A DNA stretch of 64,000 bases from Serripes groenlandicus (lineage: Eukaryota > Mollusca > Bivalvia > Cardiida > Cardiidae). The position numbers were made by a program, and so were the translations under genes. How positions within the stretch are numbered: the stretch's first letter is position 1; every line of letters starts with the position of its first letter. The notes beneath the pieces are model-generated. The model had not been told where the DNA came from. It was given only the letters and a program-made list of their open reading frames with translations, and searched no databases. Where the stretch lies: positions 32,495,035 to 32,559,034 of the forward strand of contig JASEVX010000013.1 in assembly GCA_031761405.1 (NCBI GenBank), in the 5' to 3' direction. Shown in pieces: positions 42,381 to 55,515 of the stretch.

Positions 42381-45300
42381 TTGTGGGGAGAGGAGTGTCA
42401 CTTACACCCCCATATCGCTAAGCGTGGCTCTTTTATATATGTGATCGACGTCAGAGATCTAACTAAATAATGACAAGTTAAGTGTGGGAGAGGAGTGTCA
42501 CTTACACCCCCATATCGCTAAGCGTGGCTCTTTTATATATGTGATCGACGTCAGAGATCTAACTAAATAATGACAAGTTAAGTGTGGGAGAGGAGTGTCA
42601 CTTACACCCCCATATCGCTAAGCGTGGCTCTTTTATATATATGATCGACGTCAGAGATCTAACTGAATAATGACAAGTTAAGTGTGGGAGAGGAGTGTCA
42701 CTAACACCCCCATACCGCTAAGCGTGGCTCTTTTATATATATGATCGACGTCAGAGATCTAACTGAATAATGACAAGTTAAGTGTGGGAGAGGAGTGTCA
42801 CTAACACCCCCATATCGCTAAGCGTGGCTCTTTTATATATGTGATCGACGTCAGAGATCTAACTAAATAATGACAAGTTAAGTGTGGGAGAGGAGTGTCA
42901 CTAACACCCCCATACCGCTAAGCGTGGCTCTTTTATATATGTGATCGACGTCAGAGATCTAACTGAATAATGACAAGTTAAGTGTGGGAGAGGAGTGTCA
43001 CTAACACCCCCATATCGCTAAGCGTGGCTCTTTTATATATGTGATCGACGTCAGAGATCTAACTGAATAATGACAAGTTAAGTGTGGGAGAGGAGTGTCA
43101 CTAACACCCCCATATCGCTAAGCGTGGCTCTTTTATATATGTGATCGACGTCAGAGATCTAACTAAATAATGACAAGTTAAGTGTGGGAGAGGAGTGTCA
43201 CTAATACCCCCATATCGCTAAGCGTGGCTCTTTTATATATGTGATCGACGTCAGAGATCTAACTGAATAATGACAAGTTAAGTGTGGGAGAGGAGTGTCA
43301 CTAACACCCCCATACCGCTAAGCGTGGCTCTTTTATATATATGATCGACGTCAGAGATCTAACTGAATAATGACAAGTTAAGTGTGGGAGAGGAGTGTCA
43401 CTAACACCCCCATATCGCTAAGCGTGGCTCTTTTATATATGTGATCGACGTCAGAGATCTAACTAAATAATGACAAGTTAAGTGTGGGAGAGGAGTGTCA
43501 CTAACACCCCCATACCGCTAAGCGTGGCTCTTTTATATATGTGATCGACGTCAGAGATCTAACTGAATAATGACAAGTTAAGTGTGGGAGAGGAGTGTCA
43601 CTAACACCCCCATATCGCTAAGCGTGGCTCTTTTATATATGTGATCGACGTCCGAGATCTAACTGAATAATGACAAGTTAAGTGTGGGAGAGGAGTGTCA
43701 CTAACACCCCCATATCGCTAAGCGTGGCTCTTTTATATATGTGATCGACGTCAGAGATCTAACTGAATAATGACAAGTTAAGTGTGGGAGAGGAGTGTCA
43801 CTAACACCCCCATACCGCTAAGCGTGGCTCTTTTATATATGTGATCGACGTCAGAGATCTAACTAAATAATGACAAGTTAAGTGTGGGAGAGGAGTGTCA
43901 CTAACACCCCCATATCGCTAAGCGTGGCTCTTTTATATATATGATCGACGTCAGAGATCTAACTGAATAATGACAAGTTAAGTGTGGGAGAGGAGTGTCA
44001 CTAACACCCCCATACCGCTAAGCGTGGCTCTTTTATATATATGATCGACGTCAGAGATCTAACTGAATAATGACAAGTTAAGTGTGGGAGAGGAGTGTCA
44101 CTAACACCCCCATATCGCTAAGCGTGGCTCTTTTATATATATGATCGACGTCAGAGATCTAACTGAATAATGACAAGTTAAGTGTGGGAGAGGAGTGTCA
44201 CTAACACCCCCATATCGCTAAGCGTGGCTCTTTTATATATGTGATCGACGTCAGAGATCTAACTGAATAATGACAAGTTAAGTGTGGGAGAGGAGTGTCA
44301 CTAACACCCCCATACCGCTAAGCGTGGCTCTTTTATATATGTGATCGACGTCAGAGATCTAACTAAATAATGACAAGTTAAGTGTGGGAGAGGAGTGTCA
44401 CTAACACCCCCATATCGCTAAGCGTGGCTCTTTTATATATGTGATCGACGTCAGAGATCTAACTAAATAATGACAAGTTAAGTGTGGGAGAGGAGTGTCA
44501 CTTACACCCCCATATCGCTAAGCGTGGCTCTTTTATATATATGATCGACGTCAGAGATCTAACTGAATAATGACAAGTTAAGTGTGGGAGAGGAGTGTCA
44601 CTAACACCCCCATACCGCTAAGCGTGGCTCTTTTATATATGTGATCGACGTCAGAGATCTAACTAAATAATGACAAGTTAAGTGTGGGAGAGGAGTGTCA
44701 CTAACACCCCCATACCGCTAAGCGTGGCTCTTTTATATATGTGATCGACGTCAGAGATCTAACTAAATAATGACAAGTTAAGTGTGGGAGAGGAGTGTCA
44801 CTAACACCCCCATATCGCTAAGCGTGGCTCTTTTATATATATGATCGACGTCAGAGATCTAACTGAATAATGACAAGTTAAGTGTGGGAGAGGAGTGTCA
44901 CTAACACCCCCATATCGCTAAGCGTGGCTCTTTTATATATGTGATCGACGTCAGAGATCTAACTAAATAATGACAAGTTAAGTGTGGGAGAGGAGTGTCA
45001 CTAACACCCCCATATCGCTAAGCGTGGCTCTTTTATATATGTGATCGACGTCAGAGATCTAACTGAATAATGACAAGTTAAGTGTGGGAGAGGAGTGTCA
45101 CTTACACCCCCATATCGCTAAGCGTGGCTCTTTTATATATATGATCGACGTCAGAGATCTAACTGAATAATGACAAGTTAAGTGTGGGAGAGGAGTGTCA
45201 CTAACACCCCCATATCGCTAAGCGTGGCTCTTTTATATATGTGATCGACGTCAGAGATCTAACTAAATAATGACAAGTTAAGTGTGGGAGAGGAGTGTCA

Positions 45301-48300
45301 CTAACACCCCCATATCGCTAAGCGTGGCTCTTTTATATATGTGATCGACGTCAGAGATCTAACTAAATAATGACAAGTTAAGTGTGGGAGAGGAGTGTCA
45401 CTAACACCCCCATATCGCTAAGCGTGGCTCTTTTATATATGTGATCGACGTCAGAGATCTAACTGAATAATGACAAGTTAAGTGTGGGAGAGGAGTGTCA
45501 CTAACACCCCCATATCGCTAAGCGTGGCTCTTTTATATATGTGATCGACGTCAGAGATCTAACTAAATAATGACAAGTTAAGTGTGGGAGAGGAGTGTCA
45601 CTAACACCCCCATATCGCTAAGCGTGGCTCTTTTATATATGTGATCGACGTCAGAGATCTAACTGAATAATGACAAGTTAAGTGTGGGAGAGGAGTGTCA
45701 CTAACAGCCCCATATCGCTAAGCGTGGCTCTTTTATATCTATGATCGACGTCAGAGATCTAACTGAATAATGACAAGTTAAGTGTGGGAGAGGAGTGTCA
45801 CTAACACCCCCATATCGCTAAGCGTGGCTCTTTTATATATATGATCGACGTCAGAGATCTAACTGAATAATGACAAGTTAAGTGTGGGAGAGGAGTGTCA
45901 CTTACACCCCCATATCGCTAAGCGTGGCTCTTTTATATATGTGATCGACGTCAGAGATCTAACTAAATAATGACAAGTTAAGTGTGGGAGAGGAGTGTCA
46001 CTAACAGCCCCATATCGCTAAGCGTGGCTCTTTTATATCTATGATCGACGTCAGAGATCTAACTAAATAATGACAAGTTAAGTGTGGGAGAGGAGTGTCA
46101 CTTACACCCCCATATCGCTAAGCGTGGCTCTTTTATATATGTGATCGACGTCAGAGATCTAACTAAATAATGACAAGTTAAGTGTGGGAGAGGAGTGTCA
46201 CTTACACCCCCATATCGCTAAGCGTGGCTCTTTTATATATATGATCGACGTCAGAGATCTAACTAAATAATGACAAGTTAAGTGTGGGAGAGGAGTGTCA
46301 CTTACACCCCCATATCGCTAAGCGTGGCTCTTTTATATATGTGATCGACGTCAGAGATCTAACTAAATAATGACAAGTTAAGTGTGGGAGAGGAGTGTCA
46401 CTTACACCCCCATATCGCTAAGCGTGGCTCTTTTATATATATGATCGACGTCAGAGATCTAACTAAATAATGACAAGTTAAGTGTGGGAGAGGAGTGTCA
46501 CTAACAGCCCCATATCGCTAAGCGTGGCTCTTTTATATATATGATCGACGTCAGAGATCTAACTGAATAATGACAAGTTAAGTGTGGGAGAGGAGTGTCA
46601 CTTACACCCCCATATCGCTAAGCGTGGCTCTTTTATATATGTGATCGACGTCAGAGATCTAACTGAATAATGACAAGTTAAGTGTGGGAGAGGAGTGTCA
46701 CTAACACCCCCATATCGCTAAGCGTGGCTCTTTTATATATGTGATCGACGTCAGAGATCTAACTAAATAATGACAAGTTAAGTGTGGGAGAGGAGTGTCA
46801 CTAACACCCCCATATCGCTAAGCGTGGCTCTTTTATATATATGATCGACGTCAGAGATCTAACTGAATAATGACAAGTTAAGTGTGGGAGAGGAGTGTCA
46901 CTAACACCCCCATATCGCTAAGCGTGGCTCTTTTATATATATGATCGACGTCAGAGATCTAACTGAATAATGACAAGTTAAGTGTGGGAGAGGAGTGTCA
47001 CTAACACCCACCCCCATATCGCTAAGCGTGGCTCTTTTATATATGTGATCGACGTCAGAGATCTAACTAAATAATGACAAGTTAAGTGTGGGAGAGGAGT
47101 GTCACTTACACCCCCATATCGCTAAGCGTGGCTCTTTTATATATATGATCGACGTCAGAGATCTAACTGAATAATGACAAGTTAAGTGTGGGAGAGGAGT
47201 GTCACTAACACCCCCATATCGCTAAGCGTGGCTCTTTTATATATGTGATCGACGTCAGAGATCTAACTGAATAATGACAAGTTAAGTGTGGGAGAGGAGT
47301 GTCACTAACACCCCCATATCGCTAAGCGTGGCTCTTTTATATATATGATCGACGTCAGAGATCTAACTGAATAATAACAAGTTAAGTGTGGGAGAGGAGT
47401 GTCACTAACACCTTCCCATATCGCTAAGCGTGGCTCTTTTATATATATTGATCGACGTCAGAGATCTAACTGAATAATGACAAGTTAAGTGTGGGAGAGG
47501 AGTGTCACTAACACCCCCATATCGCTAAGCGTGGCTCTTTTATATATGTGATCGACGTCAGAGATCTAACTAAATAATGACAAGTTAAGTGTGGGAGAGG
47601 AGTGTCACTTACACCCCCATATCGCTAAGCGTGGCTCTTTTATATATATGATCGACGTCAGAGATCTAACTGAATAATGACAAGTTAAGTGTGGGAGAGG
47701 AGTGTCACTAACACCCCCATATCGCTAAGCGTGGCTCTTTTATATATGTGATCGACGTCAGAGATCTAACTGAATAATGACAAGTTAAGTGTGGGAGAGG
47801 AGTGTCACTAACACCCCCATATCGCTAAGCGTGGCTCTTTTATATATATGATCGACGTCAGAGATCTAACTGAATAATGACAAGTTAAGTGTGGGAGAGG
47901 AGTGTCACTAACACCCCCATATCGCTAAGCGTGGCTCTTTTATATATGTGATCGACGTCAGAGATCTAACTAAATAATGACAAGTTAAGTGTGGGAGAGG
48001 AGTGTCACTAACACCCCCATATCGCTAAGCGTGGCTCTTTTATATATGTGATCGACGTCAGAGATCTAACTGAATAATGACAAGTTAAGTGTGGGAGAGG
48101 AGTGTCACTTACACCCCCATATCGCTAAGCGTGGCTCTTTTATATATATGATCGACGTCAGAGATCTAACTGAATAATGACAAGTTAAGTGTGGGAGAGG
48201 AGTGTCACTAACACCCCCATATCGCTAAGCGTGGCTCTTTTATATATGTGATCGACGTCAGAGATCTAACTGAATAATGACAAGTTAAGTGTGGGAGAGG

Positions 48301-49335
48301 AGTGTCACTAACAGCCCCATATCGCTAAGCGTGGCTCTTTTATATATGTGATCGACGTCAGAGATCTAACTGAATAATGACAAGTTAAGTGTGGGAGAGG
48401 AGTGTCACTAACACCCCCATATCGCTAAGCGTGGCTCTTTTATATATATGATCGACGTCAGAGATCTAACTGAATAATGACAAGTTAAGTGTGGGAGAGG
48501 AGTGTCACTAACACCCCCATATCGCTAAGCGTGGCTCTTTTATATATATGATCGACGTCAGAGATCTAACTGAATAATGACAAGTTAAGTGTGGGAGAGG
48601 AGTGTCACTAACACCCCCATATCGCTAAGCGTGGCTCTTTTATATATGTGATCGACGTCAGAGATCTAACTAAATAATGACAAGTTAAGTGTGGGAGAGG
48701 AGTGTCACTAACACCCCCATATCGCTAAGCGTGGCTCTTTTATATATGTGATCGACGTCAGAGATCTAACTGAATAATGACAAGTTAAGTGTGGGAGAGG
48801 AGTGTCACTTACACCCCCATATCGCTAAGCGTGGCTCTTTTATATATATGATCGACGTCAGAGATCTAACTGAATAATGACAAGTTAAGTGTGGGAGAGG
48901 AGTGTCACTAACACCCCCATATCGCTAAGCGTGGCTCTTTTATATATGTGATCGACGTCAGAGATCTAACTGAATAATGACAAGTTAAGTGTGGGAGAGG
49001 AGTGTCACTAACACCCCCATATCGCTAAGCGTGGCTCTTTTATATATATGATCGACGTCAGAGATCTAACTGAATAATGACAAGTTAAGTGTGGGAGAGG
49101 AGTGTCACTAACAGCCCCATATCGCTAAGCGTGGCTCTTTTATATATGTGATCGACGTCAGAGATCTAACTGAATAATGACAAGTTAAGTGTGGGAGAGG
49201 AGTGTCACTAACACCCCCATACCGCTAAGCGTGGCTCTTTTATATATGTGATCGACGTCAGAGATCTAACTGAATAATGACAAGTTAAGTGTGGGAGAGG
49301 AGTGTCACTAACAGCCCCATATCGCTAAGCGCAGC
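42381..49335 (+). repeat. 100-bp satellite array, family 1 (about 69 units)
   Basis: Exact 100-bp period from 42481 to about 47000 (AGTGTGGGAGAGGAGTGTCA recurs every 100 bases). A few units near 47000-47450 have small length changes. The unit includes CATATCGCTAAGCGTGGCTC, TTTTATATATGTGATCGACG, TCAGAGATCTAACTAAATAA and TGACAAGTTAAGTGTGGGAG. A few diagnostic sites (CATATCG/CATACCG, GTGATC/ATGATC, AAATAA/GAATAA, CTTAC/CTAAC/CTAACAG) vary in repeating combinations. There is no coding capacity across units. Confidence 0.95.
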
Positions 49336-50205
49336 TGTTTGAATAAGAGCGTTTAATTGCGGTAGCGGAGTGTCAGATGTCTAACTGAATATTACCTTTT
49401 AATTGTGGGGAGAGGAGTGTCACTTACACCTCAAATCGCTAAACACGACTCTTGTATATCTATGATCGGCGTCAGAGATCTAACTGTATATTACCTTTAA
49501 TGTTGTGAGAGCGAAGTGTCAGTAACACTTCAAATCGCAAAACGCGGATCTTGTATATATATGAGGTCTAACTGAATATTACCTTTATTGTTGTGAGAGC
49601 GAAGTGTCAGTTACACCTCAAATCTCTGTACGCGGCTCTTGTATATCTATGATCGGCGTCAGAGATTTAACTGAATATTACTAGTTTAATTGTGGGGAGA
49701 TGGAGAGTCACTAACTACTCAAATCACTAAACACGGCTCTTGTATATGTATGATCGACGTCAGAGGTCTAACTGAATAATACCAGTTTACTTGTGGTAGC
49801 GGTGTGTCACTCACACCCAGATATCGCTAAACGCGGCTATTGTATATATATGATCGACGTCAGAGGTCTAACTAAATATTACCAGTTTATTTATTGGAGA
49901 GGAGTGTCACTAACACCTCAAATCATTAAACATGGCTCTTGTTTAATTGTGAGAGCGAAGTGTCACTAACACCTCAAACCGCTAAAAGCCGCTCTTGTAT
50001 ATCTATGATCTACGTCAGAGATCTAACATAATATATTACCAGTTTAATTGTGAGAGCGGAGTGTCACTTACTCCTCAAATCACTGAACGCGGCTCTTGTA
50101 TTTATATGATCGACGTCAGAGATCTAACTGAATATTACCAGTTTAATTGTGGGAGCGAAGTGTCACTAATACCCCCATATCGCTAAACGCGTCTCTTGTA
50201 TATGT
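49336..50205 (+). repeat. Degenerate satellite between the two homogeneous families
   Basis: About nine diverged units resembling those at 5860-6440 and 41560-42380. It separates the 100-bp and 101-bp families. Confidence 0.85.
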
Positions 50206-53200
50206 ATGATCGGCGTCAGACGTCTAACTGAATAATACCAGTTTAATTGTTGGAAGAGGAGTGTCACTAACACTTCCATATTTCTAAACGCGTCTCTTGT
50301 ATATGTATGATCGGCGTCAGACGTCTAACTGAATAATACCAGTTTAATTGTTGGAAGAGGAGTGTCACTAACACCTCCATATCGCTAAACGCGTCTCTTG
50401 TATATGTATGATCGGCGTCAGACGTCTAACTGAATAATACCAGTTTAATTGTTGGAAGAGGAGTGTCACTAACACCTCCATATCGCTAAACGCGTCTCTT
50501 GTATATGTATGATCGGCGTCAGACGTCTAACTCAATAATACCAGTTTAATTGTTGGAAGAGGAGTGTCACTAACACCTCCATATCGCTAAATGCGTCTCT
50601 TGTATATGTATGATCGGCGTCAGACGTCTAACTGAATAATACCAGTTTAATTGTTGGAAGAGGAGTGTCACTAACACCTCCATATTTATAAACGCGTCTC
50701 TTGTATATGTATGATCGGCGTCAGACGTCTAACTGAATAATACCAGTTTAATTGTTGGAAGAGGAGTGTCACGAACACCTCCATATCGCTAAACGCGTCT
50801 CTTGTATATGTATGATCGGCGTCAGACGTCTAACTGAATAATACCAGTTTAATTGTTGGAAGAGGAGTGTCACTAACACCTCCATATCGCTAAACGCGTC
50901 TCTTGTATATGTATGATCGGATTCAGACGTCTAACTGAATAATACCAGTTTAATTGTTGGAAGAGGAGTGTCACTAACACCTCCATATCGCTAAACGCGT
51001 CTCTTGTATATGTATGATCGGCGTCAGACGTCTAACTGAATAATACCAGTTTAATTGTTGGAAGAGGAGTGTCACTAACACCTCCATATCGCTAAACGCG
51101 TCTCTTGTATATGTATGATCGGCGTCAGACGTCTAACTGAATAATACCAGTTTAATTGTTGGAAGAGGAGTGTCACTAACACCTCCATATCGCTAAACGC
51201 GTCTCTTGTATATGTATGATCGACGTCAGACGTCTAACTGAATAATACCAGTTTAATTGTTGGAAGAGGAGTGTCACTAACACCTCCATATCGCTAAACG
51301 CGTCTCTTGTATATGTATGATCGGCGTCAGACGTCTAACTGAATAATACCAGTTTAATTGTTGGAAGAGGAGTGTCACGAACACCTCCATATCGCTAAAC
51401 GCGTCTCTTGTATATGTATGATCGGATTCAGACGTCTAACTGAATAATACCAGTTCAATTGTTGGAAGAGGAGTGTCACTAACAACCTCCATATCGCTAA
51501 ACGCGTCTCTTGTATATGTATGATCGGCGTCAGACGTCTAACTGAATAATACCAGTTTAATTGTTGGAAGAGGAGTGTCACTAACACCTCCATATCGCTA
51601 AACGCGTCTCTTGTATATGTATGATCGGATTCAGACGTCTAACTGAATAATACCAGTTTAATTGTTGGAAGAGGAGTGTCACTAACAATCTCCATATCGC
51701 TAAACGCGTCTCTTGTATATGTATGATCGGCGTCAGACGTCTAACTGAATAATACCAGTTTAATTGTTGGAAGAGGAGAGTCACTAACACCTCCATATCG
51801 CTAAACGCGTCTCTTGTATATGTATGATCGGCGTCAGACGTCTAACTGAATAATACCAGTTTAATTGTTGGAAGAGGAGTGTCACTAACACCTCCATATC
51901 GCTAAACGCGTCTCTTGTATATGTATGATCGGCGTCAGACGTCTAACTGAATAATACCAGTTTAATTGTTGGAAGAGGAGTGTCACTAACACCTCCATAT
52001 CGCTAAACGCGTCTCTTGTATATGTATGATCGACGTCAGACGTCTAACTGAATAATACCAGTTTAATTGTTGGAAGAGGAGTGTCACTAACACCTCCATA
52101 TCGCTAAACGCGTCTCTTGTATATGTATGATCGGCGTCAGACGTCTAACTGAATAATACCAGTTTAATTGTTGGAAGAGGAGTGTCACGAACACCTCCAT
52201 ATCGCTAAACGCGTCTCTTGTATATGTATGATCGGATTCAGACGTCTAACTGAATAATACCAGTTCAATTGTTGGAAGAGGAGTGTCACTAACAACCTCC
52301 ATATCGCTAAACGCGTCTCTTGTATATGTATGATCGGCGTCAGACGTCTAACTGAATAATACCAGTTTAATTGTTGGAAGAGGAGTGTCACTAACACCTC
52401 CATATCGCTAAACGCGTCTCTTGTATATGTATGATCGGATTCAGACGTCTAACTGAATAATACCAGTTTAATTGTTGGAAGAGGAGTGTCACTAACAATC
52501 TTATCGCTAAACGCGTCTCTTGTATATGTATGATCGGCGTCAGACGTCTAACTGAATAATACCAGTTTAATTGTTGGAAGAGGAGGTCACTAACACCTCC
52601 ATATCGCTAAACGCGTCTCTGTATATGTATGATCGGCGTCAGACGTCTAACTGAATAATACCAGTTTAATTGTTGGAAGAGGAGAGTCACTACACCTCCA
52701 TATCGCTAAACGCGTCTCTTGTATATGTATGATCGGGTCAGACGTCTACTAATAATACCAGTTTAATTGTTGGAAGAGGAGTGTCACGAACACCTCCATA
52801 TCGCTAAACGCGTCTCTTGTATATGTATGATCGGCGTCAGACGTCTAACTGAATAATACACAGTTTAATTGTTGGAAGAGGAGAGTCATAACAACTCATA
52901 TCGCTAAACGCTGTCTCTTGTATATGTATGATCGGCGTCAGACGTCCTAACTGAATAATACCAGTTTAATTGTTGGAAGAGGAGTGTCACTAACAACTCC
53001 ATATCGCTAAACGCGTCTCTTGTATATGTATGATCGGCGTCAGACGTCTAACTGATAATACAGTTTAATTGTTGGAAGAGGAGAGTCACTAACACCTCCA
53101 TATCGCTAAACGCGTCTCTTGTATATGTATGATCGGCGTCAGACGCTAACTGAATAATACCAGTTTATTGTTGGAAGAGGAGTGTCACTAACACCTCCAT

Positions 53201-53480
53201 ATCGCTAAACGCGTCTCTTGTATATGTATGATCGGGTCAGACGTCTAACTGAATAATACCAGTTTAATTGTTGAAGAGGAGTGTCACTAACACCTCCATA
53301 TCGCTAAACGTCTGTAAGATCGGTCAAGTTGCTAATGTATATGTATGATCGGCGTCAGACGTCTAACTGAATAATACCAGTTTAGTTGTAGGAGAGGAGT
53401 GTCACTAACACCTCCTATCGCTAAACGCGTCTTGTATATGTATGATCGGCGTCAGAGGTCTAACTGAATATTTCCAGTTT
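50206..53480 (+). repeat. 101-bp satellite array, family 2 (about 32 units)
   Basis: Period 101 (CGTCTAACTG at 50221, 50322, 50423). The unit has CGCTAAACGCGTCTCTTGTA, TATGTATGATCGGCGTCAGA, CGTCTAACTGAATAATACCA and GTTTAATTGTTGGAAGAGGA. An eight-unit block repeats at 810 bp: CAGTTCAATTG occurs at 51451 and 52261, with the linked GTCACGAACACC and ATCGGATTCAGA variants on both sides. The minus-strand frames at 51375-52403 are read-through. Confidence 0.95.
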
Positions 53481-54045
53481 AATTGTTGGAAGAGGAGTGT
53501 CACTAACACCTCACTCACTAAACACGGCACTTGTATTTTTATGATCAACGTCGATATCTAACTGAATATTGCCAGTTTAATTGTGGCAGAGGAGTGTCAC
53601 TTACTCCTCAATCGCTAAACGCGGCTATTGTATATTATAATCGACGTCTGAGGCCTAACTGAATATTATCAGTTTATTTGATTGTGGAAGAAATGGTTGA
53701 TTTTGAGTATTTTTTGGATTTCAACTGTTTAAAAATACATCTGCTGCAGTTTCTTTTAATTGCGACTTCTTTGGAGCAAGGGTTTGTGCTATATAGGACA
53801 TAAATCACATCGATGATCACCCGTCGCATATTTACATTTTACCTGATGCAAACATCCCTTACCTGATGCAGACGACACATAATACCTTTGCGACAAAATG
53901 ATGGAAACGGTGTTATACTAATATCAATCAACCCTTTCCGATATTCAGACGTTTCTGATGCATCTGCAGCAGAATTTTGAAAACATTTCAAGTCTATTCA
54001 ATAACAATACGTTCAATCATATCCATCTTTAGCTAAGACAGATAA
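53481..54045. other. Satellite tail and end of segment 2
   Basis: Two degenerate satellite units to about 53680, then sequence matching 6500-6660 (GCTATATAGGACATAAATCACATC) and a CTGCAGCAGA-type MITE piece at about 53930-53990. Confidence 0.65.
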
Positions 54046-54245
54046 NNNNNNNNNNNNNNNNNNNNNNNNNNNNNNNNNNNNNNNNNNNNNNNNNNNNNNN
54101 NNNNNNNNNNNNNNNNNNNNNNNNNNNNNNNNNNNNNNNNNNNNNNNNNNNNNNNNNNNNNNNNNNNNNNNNNNNNNNNNNNNNNNNNNNNNNNNNNNNN
54201 NNNNNNNNNNNNNNNNNNNNNNNNNNNNNNNNNNNNNNNNNNNNN
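54046..54245. other. Assembly gap, 200 Ns
   Basis: Exactly 200 unknown bases, a conventional scaffold-gap size; the true distance is unknown. Confidence 0.99.
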
Positions 54246-54255
54246 TAACATTAAG

Positions 54256-54550
54256 ATTGATTGATTGATTGTGGTTTAACGCCGTTTTTAACAATATCTC
54301 AGTCTCAGTCATATCACGGCGGCCAGTTCACCTACTCATGTGTTTCTCACACCAGTACGCAACACAACAATCTTCCAAGCAACTGGCTTTCCACATAGAC
54401 TTAGCTCATTGGTGGAAGACGAATGAGACGCATGTCGCATTGACTTTTGTCAAACGTCGGAAAGAAAGTTGGCCGAGCGGGGATTCGAACTCACAACCCC
54501 TGGATTGACAGGCCACGTCCGTTACTGACAGAGCTACCGGGAGGTCGACT
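54256..54550 (-). mobile_element. SINE with tRNA-like head and GATT tail
   Basis: TAACATTAAG stands at 54246-54255 and again at 54551-54560 as a target duplication. On the minus strand the head has GGTAGCTCTGTCAGTAACGG (box A) and GTGAGTTCGAATCCCCGCTC (box B). The body matches those at 13351 and 14250, and the 3' end is GGCGTTAAACC with (AATC)n. Confidence 0.88.
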
Positions 54551-54689
54551 CTAACATTAAGACATATATTTTTAGATATGCATGTATACCAAAAGACACA
54601 ATTTAGGCCAAGGTAAACAGGGTTCTCAAACAGGACGGGCGTATTTGTGACATTTGGCGCTCTTGTTTTCATTCTGCCCTACTGCTCTA

Positions 54690-54729
54690 TCTCTCTCTTA
54701 TTTTTTTCTTTCTCTCTCTCTCTCTTTCT

Positions 54730-54778
<49 letters not shown>

Positions 54779-54949
54779 CCCTCTCTCTATCTCTTTCTCT
54801 CTTCTTCCATCCCCGCTCTTTATCTATATCTCTCTGTCTTTATGTCTCTGCCGCTGTGAGTGTGTTTCTCTCTCACTCTTTTGTATGTCTGTTTATAGAA
54901 ATATTTCACTCTTTCTCTAGTATGAATATTTCTGTCTCTAGCTCTCTCT

Positions 54950-55023
<74 letters not shown>

Positions 55024-55048
55024 CTCTCTCTCTCTCTCTCTCTCTCTC

Positions 55049-55095
<47 letters not shown>
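54690..55095 (+). repeat. (TC)n-rich microsatellite
   Basis: About 400 bp of nearly pure TCTC with short interruptions. Ser/Leu-rich and Arg/Glu-rich frames on both strands are artefacts of this composition. Confidence 0.95.
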
Positions 55096-55098
<3 letters not shown>

Positions 55099-55186
55099 AC
55101 AGAGATATCGTGCAGAGATATCGTGCAATATAATTGATAGTAAAAAAGCTATCCATACGTATAATAACTATTACAGTTTCAACTGA

Positions 55187-55515
55187 TCTAACATTAAGAC
55201 ATCTATTTTTAGATATACCAAAAGACAAGATTTAGGCCAAAGGTAAACAGAGGAAAGTCGTTGTGTTATCTATCAAGGTAAGAAAAGTAGATATGTATTA
55301 TGTATGGCTGTCTGCCTGTCGGTATCTCTCTCTCTCTCCCTCTCGAACATTCTTATCTCTCTCCCTCTCTCTTTCTTTCATTCTCCCCTTACTGTTCTAT
55401 CTCTATATTCCTTCTCTCTATTCCTCTGTCCTTCTCTGTCTCTCTTCCATCCCCGCTTTCTCTGTATCTGTTTCTCTCTCCCCCTCTCTCTTTCTCTGTC
55501 TGTCTGTCTATGTCT
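55187..55515 (+). repeat. Partial duplicate of 54549-54870 with second TC-rich tract
   Basis: CTAACATTAAGACATCTATTTTTAGATATACCAAAAGACA-like sequence (55187-55230) repeats 54551-54605, and both copies run into TC-rich DNA (55320-55505 here). Confidence 0.75.

Noticed and set aside
51375..52403. Minus-strand frames of about 72 aa repeated in the 101-bp satellite
   Set aside because: They are read-through of satellite units, identical by repeat homogeneity, with no start context or domain.
42381..53480. Regular repeat array resembling a CRISPR or tandem gene array
   Set aside because: The whole 100/101-bp unit is repeated, with no unique spacers, and the DNA is eukaryotic; it is a satellite.
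54013..54312. Minus-strand frame across the N gap
   Set aside because: Most residues are unknown; the frame exists only because Ns hide stops.
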